Below are positions 11,876 through 26,054 of a stretch of DNA of 64,000 bases, one piece after another. Numbering within the stretch: position 1 is the stretch's first letter; the number at the start of each line of letters is the position of its first letter. Below the pieces are notes generated by a model. It was not told where the DNA came from, did no database searches, and saw only the letters and a list, made by a program, of their open reading frames with translations. The position numbers and the translations under genes were made by a program. This DNA is from Rattus norvegicus (lineage: Eukaryota > Chordata > Mammalia > Rodentia > Muridae): assembly GCF_036323735.1 (NCBI RefSeq), contig NC_086038.1, positions 26,144,001-26,208,000 on the forward strand, written 5' to 3'.

Positions 11876-14012
11876 CTATATCTTGAAATCTACACTTCGT
11901 ACAATTGAATCCCGCTCGGAAGTAAGAGAATTCGCTGAGAAAATGCAGGTCCATTCGTGAAAATTTTCCCTGGTAATATACAGAGAACTATGCCTGATAC
12001 AAGTGAGTTCCCGTTGGAAGGAATAGAATACGCTAAGAAACAATAGCTCCATTTCTGAAAACTTTCCCACTCTATGTCTTGAATACTACACCTGATGCAA
12101 GGGAATCCCGCTTGGAACGAAGAGAATCCGATTAAAAAGTGCAGTTCCAATCACGAAAATTTCCCCTGCCTATATCTTGAAATCTACAGTTCCTACAAGT
12201 GAATCCCGTAGGAACGAAGAGAATTTGCTTAGAAAGTGCAGCTCCGTTTGCGAAAACCTTCCCTGCCTGTATAAAGAAAACTACGTCTGCTACAATAGAT
12301 TCCCAGTGGAAACGAAGAGAATTCGCTTAGAAAGTGCAGTTCCAATCACGAAAATGTCCCCCGCCTTTATCTTGAAATCTACGCTTTGTACAAGTAAATC
12401 CGCTTGAAAGGAAGAGAATTCGCTTAGAAACTGCAAATCCATTCGCGAAAATTTTCCCTGGGTATATATAGAGAACTATGCCTGATACAAGTGAGTCCGC
12501 CTTGGAACGTAGTGAATTCGCTTAGAAACAACAGCTCCATATCCGAAAAGTTTCCCACTCTATATCTTAGAAACTACGCTTCATGCAAGTGAGTCCCACT
12601 TGGAAGGAAGAGAATTCCCTTAAAAAGTGCAGTTCCAATCGCGAAAATTTCCGCTGCCTATATTATGAAATCTACGCTTCGTACAAGTGAGTCCCGCTTG
12701 GAACGAAGAGAATTCGCTTAGAAATTGCAGCTCCGTAAAGGAAAACTTTCCCTGGCTATATCATGAAAAATACGCCACTACAAGTGGTTCCCACGCTGAA
12801 CGAAGGAATTCGCTTAGAAACTATACCTCCGTTCGTGAAAAATTTCCATGCCTGTATCAAAAACCCTACGCCTGCTACAGTAGAGTCCGTCTTGGAAGGA
12901 AGAGAATTCTCTTAGAAACTGCAGCTACAATTGCGAAAATCTTCCCTGCCCATATCAACAAAACTATGCCATAGAGTCCCACTTGGAATGAAGAGAATTC
13001 GCTTACAGACTGCAGCTCCAATTGTGAAAAACTGCCCAGAGTATATCTTGAAAACCATGCCTCGTACAAGTGAGTCCCGCTTCGAACGAAGACAATACGC
13101 TTAGAAACAGCATCTCCATTCGTGAAAATTTTCCCTCGCTATATATAGAGGACTATGCCTGATACAAGTGAGTCCGCCTTGGAACGTAGTGAATTCGCTT
13201 AGAAACAACAGCTTCATATCCGAAAAGTTTCCCACTCTATATCTTAGAAACTACGCTTCATGCAAGTGAGTCCCACTTGGAAGGAAGAGAATTCCCTTAA
13301 AAGGTGCAGTTCCAATCGCGAAAATTTCCGCTGCCTATATTATGAAATCTACGCTTCGTACAAGTGAGTCCCGCTTGGAATGAAGAGAATTCGCTTAGAA
13401 ATTACAGCTCCGTAAAGGAAAATTTTCCCTGGCTATATCATGAAAAATACGCCACTACAAGTGGTTCCCACTCGGAATGAAGAGAATTCGCTTAGAAACT
13501 ATAGCTCCGTTCGTGAAAAATTTCGATGCCTGTATCAAAACTCCTACGCCTGCTACAGTACAGTCCGTCTTGGAAGGAAGAGAATTCTCTTAGGAACTGC
13601 AGCTACAATTGCGAAAAACTTCCCTGCCCATATCAACAAAACTATGCCACAGAGTCCCACTTGGAATGAAGAGAATTCGCTTACAGACTGCAGCTCCAAT
13701 TGTGAAAAACTGCCCAGAGTATATCTTGAAAACCATGCCTCGTACAAGTGAGTCCCGCTTCGAACGAAGACAATACGCTTAGAAACAGCATCTCCATTCG
13801 TGAAAATTTTCCCTCGCTATATATAGAGAACTATGCCTGATACAAGTGAGTCCGCTTTGGAACGTAGTGAATTCGCTTAGAAACAACAGCTCCATATCCG
13901 AAAAGTTTCCCACTCTATATCTTAAAAACTACGCCTCTTGCAAGTGAGTTCCACTTGGAAGGAAGAGAATTCGCTTAAAAAGTGCAGTTCCAATCGCGAA
14001 AATTTCCCCTGC
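11876..14012 (+). repeat. S unit 2, 22-mer
   Basis: 2137 bp, nearly identical to S unit 1. It has catgcctcgtac at about 13059 where S unit 1 has catgcctcatac, a CpG transition. Box-like sites: 12106-12122, 12692-12708, 13075-13091 and 13753-13769. Confidence 0.9.
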
Positions 14013-16150
14013 CTATATCTTGAAATCTACACTTCGTACAATTGAATCCCGCTCGGAAGTAAGAGAATTCGCTGAGAAAATGCAGGTCCATTCGTGAAAA
14101 TTTTCCCTGGTAATATACAGAGAACTATGCCTGATACAAGTGAGTTCCCGTTGGAAGGAATAGAATACGCTAAGAAACAATAGCTCCATTTCTGAAAACT
14201 TTCCCACTCTATGTCTTGAATACTACACCTGATGCAAGGGAATCCCGCTTGGAACGAAGAGAATCCGATTAAAAAGTGCAGTTCCAATCACGAAAATTTC
14301 CCCTGCCTATATCTTGAAATCTACAGTTCCTACAAGTGAATCCCGTAGGAACGAAGAGAATTTGCTTAGAAAGTGCAGCTCCGTTTGCGAAAACCTTCCC
14401 TGCCTGTATAAAGAAAACTACGTCTGCTACAATAGATTCCCAGTGGAAACGAAGAGAATTCGCTTAGAAAGTGCAGTTCCAATCACGAAAATGTCCCCCG
14501 CCTTTATCTTGAAATCTACGCTTTGTACAAGTAAATCCGCTTGAAAGGAAGAGAATTCGCTTAGAAACTGCAAATCCATTCGCGAAAATTTTCCCTGGGT
14601 ATATATAGAGAACTATGCCTGATACAAGTGAGTCCGCCTTGGAACGTAGTGAATTCGCTTAGAAACAACAGCTCCATATCCGAAAAGTTTCCCACTCTAT
14701 ATCTTAGAAACTACGCTTCATGCAAGTGAGTCCCACTTGGAAGGAAGAGAATTCCCTTAAAAAGTGCAGTTCCAATCGCGAAAATTTCCGCTGCCTATAT
14801 TATGAAATCTACGCTTCGTACAAGTGAGTCCCGCTTGGAACGAAGAGAATTCGCTTAGAAATTGCAGCTCCGTAAAGGAAAATTTTCCCTGGCTATATCA
14901 TGAAAAATACGCCACTACAAGTGGTTCCCACTCGGAATGAAGAGAATTCGCTTAGAAACTATAGCTCCGTTCGTGAAAAATTTCGATGCCTGTATCAAAA
15001 CTCCTACGCCTGCTACAGTACAGTCCGTCTTGGAAGGAAGAGAATTCTCTTAGGAACTGCAGCTACAATTGCGAAAAACTTCCCTGCCCATATCAACAAA
15101 ACTATGCCACAGAGTCCCACTTGGAATGAAGAGAATTCGCTTACAGACTGCAGCTCCAATTGTGAAAAACTGCCCAGAGTATATCTTGAAAACCATGCCT
15201 CGTACAAGTGAGTCCCGCTTCGAACGAAGACAATACGCTTAGAAACAGCATCTCCATTCGTGAAAATTTTCCCTCGCTATATATAGAGAACTATGCCTGA
15301 TACAAGTGAGTCCGCCTTGGAACGTAGTGAATTCGCTTAGAAACAACAGCTTCATATCCGAAAAGTTTCCCACTCTATATCTTAGAAACTACGCTTCATG
15401 CAAGTGAGTCCCACTTGGAAGGAAGAGAATTCCCTTAAAAGGTGCAGTTCCAATCGCGAAAATTTCCGCTGCCTATATTATGAAATCTACGCTTCGTACA
15501 AGTGAGTCCCGCTTGGAACGAAGAGAATTCGCTTAGAAATTACAGCTCCGTAAAGGAAAACTTTCCCTGGCTATATCATGAAAAATACGCCACAACAAGT
15601 GGTTCCCACTCGGAATGAAGAGAATTCGCTTAGAAACTATAGCTCCGTTCGTGAAAAATTTCGATGCCTGTATCAAAACTCCTACGCCTGCTACAGTACA
15701 GTCCGTCTTGGAAGGAAGAGAATTCTCTTAGAAACTGCAGCTACAATTGCGAAAAACTTCCCTGCCCATATCAACAAAACTATGCCACAGAGTCCCACTT
15801 GGAATGAAGAGAATTCGCTTACAGACTGCAGCTCCAATTGTGAAAAACTGCCCAGAGTATATCTTGAAAACCATGCCTCGTACAAGTGAGTCCCGCTTCG
15901 AACGAAGACAATACGCTTAGAAACAGCATCTCCATTCGTGAAAATTTTCCCTCGCTATATATAGAGGAATATGCCTGATACAAGTGAGTCTGCCTTGGAA
16001 CGTAGTGAATTCGCTTAGAAACAACAGCTTCATATCCGAAAAGTTTCCCACTCTATATCTTAGAAACTACGCCTCTTGCAAGTGAGTTCCACTTGGAAGG
16101 AAGAGAATTCGCTTAAAAAGTGCAGTTCCAATCGCGAAAATTTCCCCTGC
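14013..16150 (+). repeat. Shortened L unit (22 monomers)
   Basis: 2138 bp, an L unit that lost seven monomers in register. Upstream of 14864 it follows L monomer 9 (attgcagc); from 14883 it follows L monomer 16 (gaaaattttccc), placing the junction within 14865-14882. Downstream it matches L unit 1, including the gaggaatatg and gagtctgcc variants. Box-like sites: 14243-14259, 14829-14845, 15213-15229, 15507-15523 and 15891-15907. Confidence 0.9.
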
Positions 16151-18287
16151 CTATATCTTGAAATCTACACTTCGTACAATTGAATCCCGCTCGGAAGTAA
16201 GAGAATTCGCTGAGAAAATGCAGGTCCATTCGTGAAAATTTTCCCTGGTAATATACAGAGAACTATGCCTGATACAAGTGAGTTCCCGTTGGAAGGAATA
16301 GAATACGCTAAGAAACAATAGCTCCATTTCTGAAAACTTTCCCACTCTATGTCTTGAATACTACACCTGATGCAAGGGAATCCCGCTTGGAACGAAGAGA
16401 ATCCGATTAAAAAGTGCAGTTCCAATCACGAAAATTTCCCCTGCCTATATCTTGAAATCTACAGTTCCTACAAGTGAATCCCGTAGGAACGAAGAGAATT
16501 TGCTTAGAAAGTGCAGCTCCGTTTGCGAAAACCTTCCCTGCCTGTATAAAGAAAACTACGTCTGCTACAATAGATTCCCAGTGGAAACGAAGAGAATTCG
16601 CTTAGAAAGTGCAGTTCCAATCACGAAAATGTCCCCCGCCTTTATCTTGAAATCTACGCTTTGTACAAGTAAATCCGCTTGAAAGGAAGAGAATTCGCTT
16701 AGAAACTGCAAATCCATTCGCGAAAATTTTCCCTGGGTATATATAGAGAACTATGCCTGATACAAGTGAGTCCGCCTTGGAACGTAGTGAATTCGCTTAG
16801 AAACAACAGCTCCATATCCGAAAAGTTTCCCACTCTATATCTTAGAAACTACGCTTCATGCAAGTGAGTCCCACTTGGAAGGAAGAGAATTCCCTTAAAA
16901 AGTGCAGTTCCAATCGCGAAAATTTCCGCTGCCTATATTATGAAATCTACGCTTCGTACAAGTGAGTCCCGCTTGGAACGAAGAGAATTCGCTTAGAAAT
17001 TGCAGCTCCGTAAAGGAAAACTTTCCCTGGCTATATCATGAAAAATACGCCACTACAAGTGGTTCCCACGCTGAACGAAGGAATTCGCTTAGAAACTATA
17101 CCTCCGTTCGTGAAAAATTTCCATGCCTGTATCAAAAACCCTACGCCTGCTACAGTAGAGTCCGTCTTGGAAGGAAGAGAATTCTCTTAGAAACTGCAGC
17201 TACAATTGCGAAAATCTTCCCTGCCCATATCAACAAAACTATGCCATAGAGTCCCACTTGGAATGAAGAGAATTCGCTTACAGACTGCAGCTCCAATTGT
17301 GAAAAACTGCCCAGAGTATATCTTGAAAACCATGCCTCGTACAAGTGAGTCCCGCTTCGAACGAAGACAATACGCTTAGAAACAGCATCTCCATTCGTGA
17401 AAATTTTCCCTCGCTATATATAGAGGACTATGCCTGATACAAGTGAGTCCGCCTTGGAACGTAGTGAATTCGCTTAGAAACAACAGCTTCATATCCGAAA
17501 AGTTTCCCACTCTATATCTTAGAAACTACGCTTCATGCAAGTGAGTCCCACTTGGAAGGAAGAGAATTCCCTTAAAAGGTGCAGTTCCAATCGCGAAAAT
17601 TTCCGCTGCCTATATTATGAAATCTACGCTTCGTACAAGTGAGTCCCGCTTGGAATGAAGAGAATTCGCTTAGAAATTACAGCTCCGTAAAGGAAAATTT
17701 TCCCTGGCTATATCATGAAAAATACGCCACTACAAGTGGTTCCCACTCGGAATGAAGAGAATTCGCTTAGAAACTATAGCTCCGTTCGTGAAAAATTTCG
17801 ATGCCTGTATCAAAACTCCTACGCCTGCTACAGTACAGTCCGTCTTGGAAGGAAGAGAATTCTCTTAGGAACTGCAGCTACAATTGCGAAAAACTTCCCT
17901 GCCCATATCAACAAAACTATGCCACAGAGTCCCACTTGGAATGAAGAGAATTCGCTTACAGACTGCAGCTCCAATTGTGAAAAACTGCCCAGAGTATATC
18001 TTGAAAACCATGCCTCGTACAAGTGAGTCCCGCTTCGAACGAAGACAATACGCTTAGAAACAGCATCTCCATTCGTGAAAATTTTCCCTCGCTATATATA
18101 GAGAACTATGCCTGATACAAGTGAGTCCGCTTTGGAACGTAGTGAATTCGCTTAGAAACAACAGCTCCATATCCGAAAAGTTTCCCACTCTATATCTTAA
18201 AAACTACGCCTCTTGCAAGTGAGTTCCACTTGGAAGGAAGAGAATTCGCTTAAAAAGTGCAGTTCCAATCGCGAAAATTTCCCCTGC
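16151..18287 (+). repeat. S unit 3, 22-mer
   Basis: 2137 bp. It carries the plain gtgagtcccac form near 16864 rather than the marked form of the next four S units. Box-like sites: 16381-16397, 16967-16983, 17350-17366 and 18028-18044. Confidence 0.9.
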
Positions 18288-21102
18288 CTATATCTTGAAA
18301 TCTACACTTCGTACAATTGAATCCCGCTCGGAAGTAAGAGAATTCGCTGAGAAAATGCAGGTCCATTCGTGAAAATTTTCCCTGGTAATATACAGAGAAC
18401 TATGCCTGATACAAGTGAGTTCCCGTTGGAAGGAATAGAATACGCTAAGAAACAATAGCTCCATTTCTGAAAACTTTCCCACTCTATGTCTTGAATACTA
18501 CACCTGATGCAAGGGAATCCCGCTTGGAACGAAGAGAATCCGATTAAAAAGTGCAGTTCCAATCACGAAAATTTCCCCTGCCTATATCTTGAAATCTACA
18601 GTTCCTACAAGTGAATCCCGTAGGAACGAAGAGAATTTGCTTAGAAAGTGCAGCTCCGTTTGCGAAAACCTTCCCTGCCTGTATAAAGAAAACTACGTCT
18701 GCTACAATAGATTCCCAGTGGAAACGAAGAGAATTCGCTTAGAAAGTGCAGTTCCAATCACGAAAATGTCCCCCGCCTTTATCTTGAAATCTACGCTTTG
18801 TACAAGTAAATCCGCTTGAAAGGAAGAGAATTCGCTTAGAAACTGCAAATCCATTCGCGAAAATTTTCCCTGGGTATATATAGAGAACTATGCCTGATAC
18901 AAGTGAGTCCGCCTTGGAACGTAGTGAATTCGCTTAGAAACAACAGCTCCATATCCGAAAAGTTTCCCACTCTATATCTTAGAAACTACGCTTCATGCAA
19001 GTGAGTCCCACTTGGAAGGAAGAGAATTCCCTTAAAAAGTGCAGTTCCAATCGCGAAAATTTCCGCTGCCTATATTATGAAATCTACGCTTCGTACAAGT
19101 GAGTCCCGCTTGGAACGAAGAGAATTCGCTTAGAAATTGCAGCTCCGTAAAGGAAAACTTTCCCTGGCTATATCATGAAAAATACGCCACTACAAGTGGT
19201 TCCCACGCTGAACGAAGGAATTCGCTTAGAAACTATACCTCCGTTCGTGAAAAATTTCCATGCCTGTATCAAAAACCCTACGCCTGCTACAGTAGAGTCC
19301 GTCTTGGAAGGAAGAGAATTCTCTTAGAAACTGCAGCTACAATTGCGAAAAACTTCCCTGCCCATATCAACAAAACTATGCCATAGAGTCCCACTTGGAA
19401 TGAAGAGAATTCGCTTACAGACTGCAGCTCCAATTGTGAAAAACTGCCCAGAGTATATCTTGAAAACCATGCCTCATACAAGTGAGTCCCGCTTCGAACG
19501 AAGACAATACGCTTAGAAACAGCATCTCCATTCGTGAAAATTTTCCCTCGCTATATATAGAGGACTATGCCTGATACAAGTGAGTCCGCCTTGGAACGTA
19601 GTGAATTCGCTTAGAAACAACAGCTTCATATCCGAAAAGTTTCCCACTCTATATCTTAGAAACTACGCTTCATGCAAGTGAGTCCAACTTGGAAGGAAGA
19701 GAATTCCCTTAAAAGGTGCAGTTCCAATCGCGAAAATTTCCGCTGCCTATATTATGAAATCTACGCTTCGTACAAGTGAGTCCCGCTTGGAATGAAGAGA
19801 ATTCGCTTAGAAATTACAGCTCCGTAAAGGAAAATTTTCCCTGGCTATATCATGAAAAATACGCCACTACAAGTGGTTCCCACTCGGAATGAAGAGAATT
19901 CGCTTAGAAACTATAGCTCCATTCGTGAAAAATTTCGATGCCTGTATCAAAACTCCTACGCCTGCTACAGTACAGTCCGTCTTGGAAGGAAGAGAATTCT
20001 CTTAGGAACTGCAGCTACAATTGCGAAAAACTTCCCTGCCCATATCAACAAAACTATGCCACAGAGTCCCACTTGGAATGAAGAGAATTCGCTTACAGAC
20101 TGCAGCTCCAATTGTGAAAAACTGCCCAGAGTATATCTTGAAAACCATGCCTCGTACAAGTGAGTCCCGCTTCGAACGAAGACAATACGCTTAGAAACAG
20201 CATCTCCATTCGTGAAAATTTTCCCTCGCTATATATAGAGAACTATGCCTGATACAAGTGAGTCCGCCTTGGAACGTAGTGAATTCGCTTAGAAACAACA
20301 GCTTCATATCCGAAAAGTTTCCCACTCTATATCTTAGAAACTACGCTTCATGCAAGTGAGTCCCACTTGGAAGGAAGAGAATTCCCTTAAAAGGTGCAGT
20401 TCCAATCGCGAAAATTTCCGCTGCCTATATTATGAAATCTACGCTTCGTACAAGTGAGTCCCGCTTGGAACGAAGAGAATTCGCTTAGAAATTACAGCTC
20501 CGTAAAGGAAAACTTTCCCTGGCTATATCATGAAAAATACGCCACAACAAGTGGTTCCCACTCGGAATGAAGAGAATTCGCTTAGAAACTATAGCTCCGT
20601 TCGTGAAAAATTTCGATGCCTGTATCAAAACTCCTACGCCTGCTACAGTACAGTCCGTCTTGGAAGGAAGAGAATTCTCTTAGAAACTGCAGCTACAATT
20701 GCGAAAAACTTCCCTGCCCATATCAACAAAACTATGCCACAGAGTCCCACTTGGAATGAAGAGAATTCGCTTACAGACTGCAGCTCCAATTGTGAAAAAC
20801 TGCCCAGAGTATATCTTGAAAACCATGCCTCGTACAAGTGAGTCCCGCTTCGAACGAAGACAATACGCTTAGAAACAGCATCTCCATTCGTGAAAATTTT
20901 CCCTCGCTATATATAGAGGACTATGCCTGATACAAGTGAGTCCGCCTTGGAACGTAGTGAATTCGCTTAGAAACAACAGCTTCATATCCGAAAAGTTTCC
21001 CACTCTATATCTTAGAAACTACGCCTCTTGCAAGTGAGTTCCACTTGGAAGGAAGAGAATTCGCTTAAAAAGTGCAGTTCCAATCGCGAAAATTTCCCCT
21101 GC
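18288..21102 (+). repeat. L unit 2, 29-mer
   Basis: 2815 bp. First of five L units that share gagtccaactt (here about 19681) and agctccattcgtg (here about 19915). Box-like sites: 18518-18534, 19104-19120, 19487-19503, 20165-20181, 20459-20475 and 20843-20859. Confidence 0.9.
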
Positions 21103-23239
21103 CTATATCTTGAAATCTACACTTCGTACAATTGAATCCCGCTCGGAAGTAAGAGAATTCGCTGAGAAAATGCAGGTCCATTCGTGAAAATTTTCCCTGG
21201 TAATATACAGAGAACTATGCCTGATACAAGTGAGTTCCCGTTGGAAGGAATAGAATACGCTAAGAAACAATAGCTCCATTTCTGAAAACTTTCCCACTCT
21301 ATGTCTTGAATACTACACCTGATGCAAGGGAATCCCGCTTGGAACGAAGAGAATCCGATTAAAAAGTGCAGTTCCAATCACGAAAATTTCCCCTGCCTAT
21401 ATCTTGAAATCTACAGTTCCTACAAGTGAATCCCGTAGGAACGAAGAGAATTTGCTTAGAAAGTGCAGCTCCGTTTGCGAAAACCTTCCCTGCCTGTATA
21501 AAGAAAACTACGTCTGCTACAATAGATTCCCAGTGGAAACGAAGAGAATTCGCTTAGAAAGTGCAGTTCCAATCACGAAAATGTCCCCCGCCTTTATCTT
21601 GAAATCTACGCTTTGTACAAGTAAATCCGCTTGAAAGGAAGAGAATTCGCTTAGAAACTGCAAATCCATTCGCGAAAATTTTCCCTGGGTATATATAGAG
21701 AACTATGCCTGATACAAGTGAGTCCGCCTTGGAACGTAGTGAATTCGCTTAGAAACAACAGCTCCATATCCGAAAAGTTTCCCACTCTATATCTTAGAAA
21801 CTACGCTTCATGCAAGTCAGTCCAACTTGGAAGGAAGAGAATTCCCTTAAAAAGTGCAGTTCCAATCGCGAAAATTTCCGCTGCCTATATTATGAAATCT
21901 ACGCTTCGTACAAGTGAGTCCCGCTTGGAACGAAGAGAATTCGCTTAGAAATTGCAGCTCCGTAAAGGAAAACTTTCCCTGGCTATATCATGAAAAATAC
22001 GCCACTACAAGTGGTTCCCACGCTGAACGAAGGAATTCGCTTAGAAACTATACCTCCGTTCGTGAAAAATTTCCATGCCTGTATCAAAAACCCTACGCCT
22101 GCTACAGTAGAGTCCGTCTTGGAAGGAAGAGAATTCTCTTAGAAACTGCAGCTACAATTGCGAAAATCTTCCCTGCCCATATCAACAAAACTATGCCATA
22201 GAGTCCCACTTGGAATGAAGAGAATTCGCTTACAGACTGCAGCTCCAATTGTGAAAAACTGCCCAGAGTATATCTTGAAAACCATGCCTCGTACAAGTGA
22301 GTCCCGCTTCGAACGAAGACAATACGCTTAGAAACAGCATCTCCATTCGTGAAAATTTTCCCTCGCTATATATAGAGGACTATGCCTGATACAAGTGAGT
22401 CCGCCTTGGAACGTAGTGAATTCGCTTAGAAACAACAGCTTCATATCCGAAAAGTTTCCCACTCTATATCTTAGAAACTACGCTTCATGCAAGTGAGTCC
22501 CACTTGGAAGGAAGAGAATTCCCTTAAAAGGTGCAGTTCCAATCGCGAAAATTTCCGCTGCCTATATTATGAAATCTACGCTTCGTACAAGTGAGTCCCG
22601 CTTGGAATGAAGAGAATTCGCTTAGAAATTACAGCTCCGTAAAGGAAAATTTTCCCTGGCTATATCATGAAAAATACGCCACTACAAGTGGTTCCCACTC
22701 GGAATGAAGAGAATTCGCTTAGAAACTATAGCTCCGTTCGTGAAAAATTTCGATGCCTGTATCAAAACTCCTACGCCTGCTACAGTACAGTCCGTCTTGG
22801 AAGGAAGAGAATTCTCTTAGGAACTGCAGCTACAATTGCGAAAAACTTCCCTGCCCATATCAACAAAACTATGCCACAGAGTCCCACTTGGAATGAAGAG
22901 AATTCGCTTACAGACTGCAGCTCCAATTGTGAAAAACTGCCCAGAGTATATCTTGAAAACCATGCCTCGTACAAGTGAGTCCCGCTTCGAACGAAGACAA
23001 TACGCTTAGAAACAGCATCTCCATTCGTGAAAATTTTCCCTCGCTATATATAGAGAACTATGCCTGATACAAGTGAGTCCGCTTTGGAACGTAGTGAATT
23101 CGCTTAGAAACAACAGCTCCATATCCGAAAAGTTTCCCACTCTATATCTTAAAAACTACGCCTCTTGCAAGTGAGTTCCACTTGGAAGGAAGAGAATTCG
23201 CTTAAAAAGTGCAGTTCCAATCGCGAAAATTTCCCCTGC
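21103..23239 (+). repeat. S unit 4, 22-mer, marked subtype
   Basis: 2137 bp. First of four S units with gtcagtccaac (here about 21817), a two-substitution marker. Box-like sites: 21333-21349, 21919-21935, 22302-22318 and 22980-22996. Confidence 0.9.
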
Positions 23240-26054
23240 CTATATCTTGAAATCTACACTTCGTACAATTGAATCCCGCTCGGAAGTAAGAGAATTCGCT
23301 GAGAAAATGCAGGTCCATTCGTGAAAATTTTCCCTGGTAATATACAGAGAACTATGCCTGATACAAGTGAGTTCCCGTTGGAAGGAATAGAATACGCTAA
23401 GAAACAATAGCTCCATTTCTGAAAACTTTCCCACTCTATGTCTTGAATACTACACCTGATGCAAGGGAATCCCGCTTGGAACGAAGAGAATCCGATTAAA
23501 AAGTGCAGTTCCAATCACGAAAATTTCCCCTGCCTATATCTTGAAATCTACAGTTCCTACAAGTGAATCCCGTAGGAACGAAGAGAATTTGCTTAGAAAG
23601 TGCAGCTCCGTTTGCGAAAACCTTCCCTGCCTGTATAAAGAAAACTACGTCTGCTACAATAGATTCCCAGTGGAAACGAAGAGAATTCGCTTAGAAAGTG
23701 CAGTTCCAATCACGAAAATGTCCCCCGCCTTTATCTTGAAATCTACGCTTTGTACAAGTAAATCCGCTTGAAAGGAAGAGAATTCGCTTAGAAACTGCAA
23801 ATCCATTCGCGAAAATTTTCCCTGGGTATATATAGAGAACTATGCCTGATACAAGTGAGTCCGCCTTGGAACGTAGTGAATTCGCTTAGAAACAACAGCT
23901 CCATATCCGAAAAGTTTCCCACTCTATATCTTAGAAACTACGCTTCATGCAAGTGAGTCCCACTTGGAAGGAAGAGAATTCCCTTAAAAAGTGCAGTTCC
24001 AATCGCGAAAATTTCCGCTGCCTATATTATGAAATCTACGCTTCGTACAAGTGAGTCCCGCTTGGAACGAAGAGAATTCGCTTAGAAATTGCAGCTCCGT
24101 AAAGGAAAACTTTCCCTGGCTATATCATGAAAAATACGCCACTACAAGTGGTTCCCACGCTGAACGAAGGAATTCGCTTAGAAACTATACCTCCGTTCGT
24201 GAAAAATTTCCATGCCTGTATCAAAAACCCTACGCCTGCTACAGTAGAGTCCGTCTTGGAAGGAAGAGAATTCTCTTAGAAACTGCAGCTACAATTGCGA
24301 AAAACTTCCCTGCCCATATCAACAAAACTATGCCATAGAGTCCCACTTGGAATGAAGAGAATTCGCTTACAGACTGCAGCTCCAATTGTGAAAAACTGCC
24401 CAGAGTATATCTTGAAAACCATGCCTCATACAAGTGAGTCCCGCTTCGAACGAAGACAATACGCTTAGAAACAGCATCTCCATTCGTGAAAATTTTCCCT
24501 CGCTATATATAGAGGACTATGCCTGATACAAGTGAGTCCGCCTTGGAACGTAGTGAATTCGCTTAGAAACAACAGCTTCATATCCGAAAAGTTTCCCACT
24601 CTATATCTTAGAAACTACGCTTCATGCAAGTGAGTCCAACTTGGAAGGAAGAGAATTCCCTTAAAAGGTGCAGTTCCAATCGCGAAAATTTCCGCTGCCT
24701 ATATTATGAAATCTACGCTTCGTACAAGTGAGTCCCGCTTGGAATGAAGAGAATTCGCTTAGAAATTACAGCTCCGTAAAGGAAAATTTTCCCTGGCTAT
24801 ATCATGAAAAATACGCCACTACAAGTGGTTCCCACTCGGAATGAAGAGAATTCGCTTAGAAACTATAGCTCCATTCGTGAAAAATTTCGATGCCTGTATC
24901 AAAACTCCTACGCCTGCTACAGTACAGTCCGTCTTGGAAGGAAGAGAATTCTCTTAGGAACTGCAGCTACAATTGCGAAAAACTTCCCTGCCCATATCAA
25001 CAAAACTATGCCACAGAGTCCCACTTGGAATGAAGAGAATTCGCTTACAGACTGCAGCTCCAATTGTGAAAAACTGCCCAGAGTATATCTTGAAAACCAT
25101 GCCTCGTACAAGTGAGTCCCGCTTCGAACGAAGACAATACGCTTAGAAACAGCATCTCCATTCGTGAAAATTTTCCCTCGCTATATATAGAGAACTATGC
25201 CTGATACAAGTGAGTCCGCCTTGGAACGTAGTGAATTCGCTTAGAAACAACAGCTTCATATCCGAAAAGTTTCCCACTCTATATCTTAGAAACTACGCTT
25301 CATGCAAGTGAGTCCCACTTGGAAGGAAGAGAATTCCCTTAAAAGGTGCAGTTCCAATCGCGAAAATTTCCGCTGCCTATATTATGAAATCTACGCTTCG
25401 TACAAGTGAGTCCCGCTTGGAACGAAGAGAATTCGCTTAGAAATTACAGCTCCGTAAAGGAAAACTTTCCCTGGCTATATCATGAAAAATACGCCACAAC
25501 AAGTGGTTCCCACTCGGAATGAAGAGAATTCGCTTAGAAACTATAGCTCCGTTCGTGAAAAATTTCGATGCCTGTATCAAAACTCCTACGCCTGCTACAG
25601 TACAGTCCGTCTTGGAAGGAAGAGAATTCTCTTAGAAACTGCAGCTACAATTGCGAAAAACTTCCCTGCCCATATCAACAAAACTATGCCACAGAGTCCC
25701 ACTTGGAATGAAGAGAATTCGCTTACAGACTGCAGCTCCAATTGTGAAAAACTGCCCAGAGTATATCTTGAAAACCATGCCTCGTACAAGTGAGTCCCGC
25801 TTCGAACGAAGACAATACGCTTAGAAACAGCATCTCCATTCGTGAAAATTTTCCCTCGCTATATATAGAGGACTATGCCTGATACAAGTGAGTCCGCCTT
25901 GGAACGTAGTGAATTCGCTTAGAAACAACAGCTTCATATCCGAAAAGTTTCCCACTCTATATCTTAGAAACTACGCCTCTTGCAAGTGAGTTCCACTTGG
26001 AAGGAAGAGAATTCGCTTAAAAAGTGCAGTTCCAATCGCGAAAATTTCCCCTGC
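23240..26054 (+). repeat. L unit 3, 29-mer
   Basis: 2815 bp, with both L subtype markers. Box-like sites: 23470-23486, 24056-24072, 24439-24455, 25117-25133, 25411-25427 and 25795-25811. Confidence 0.9.
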
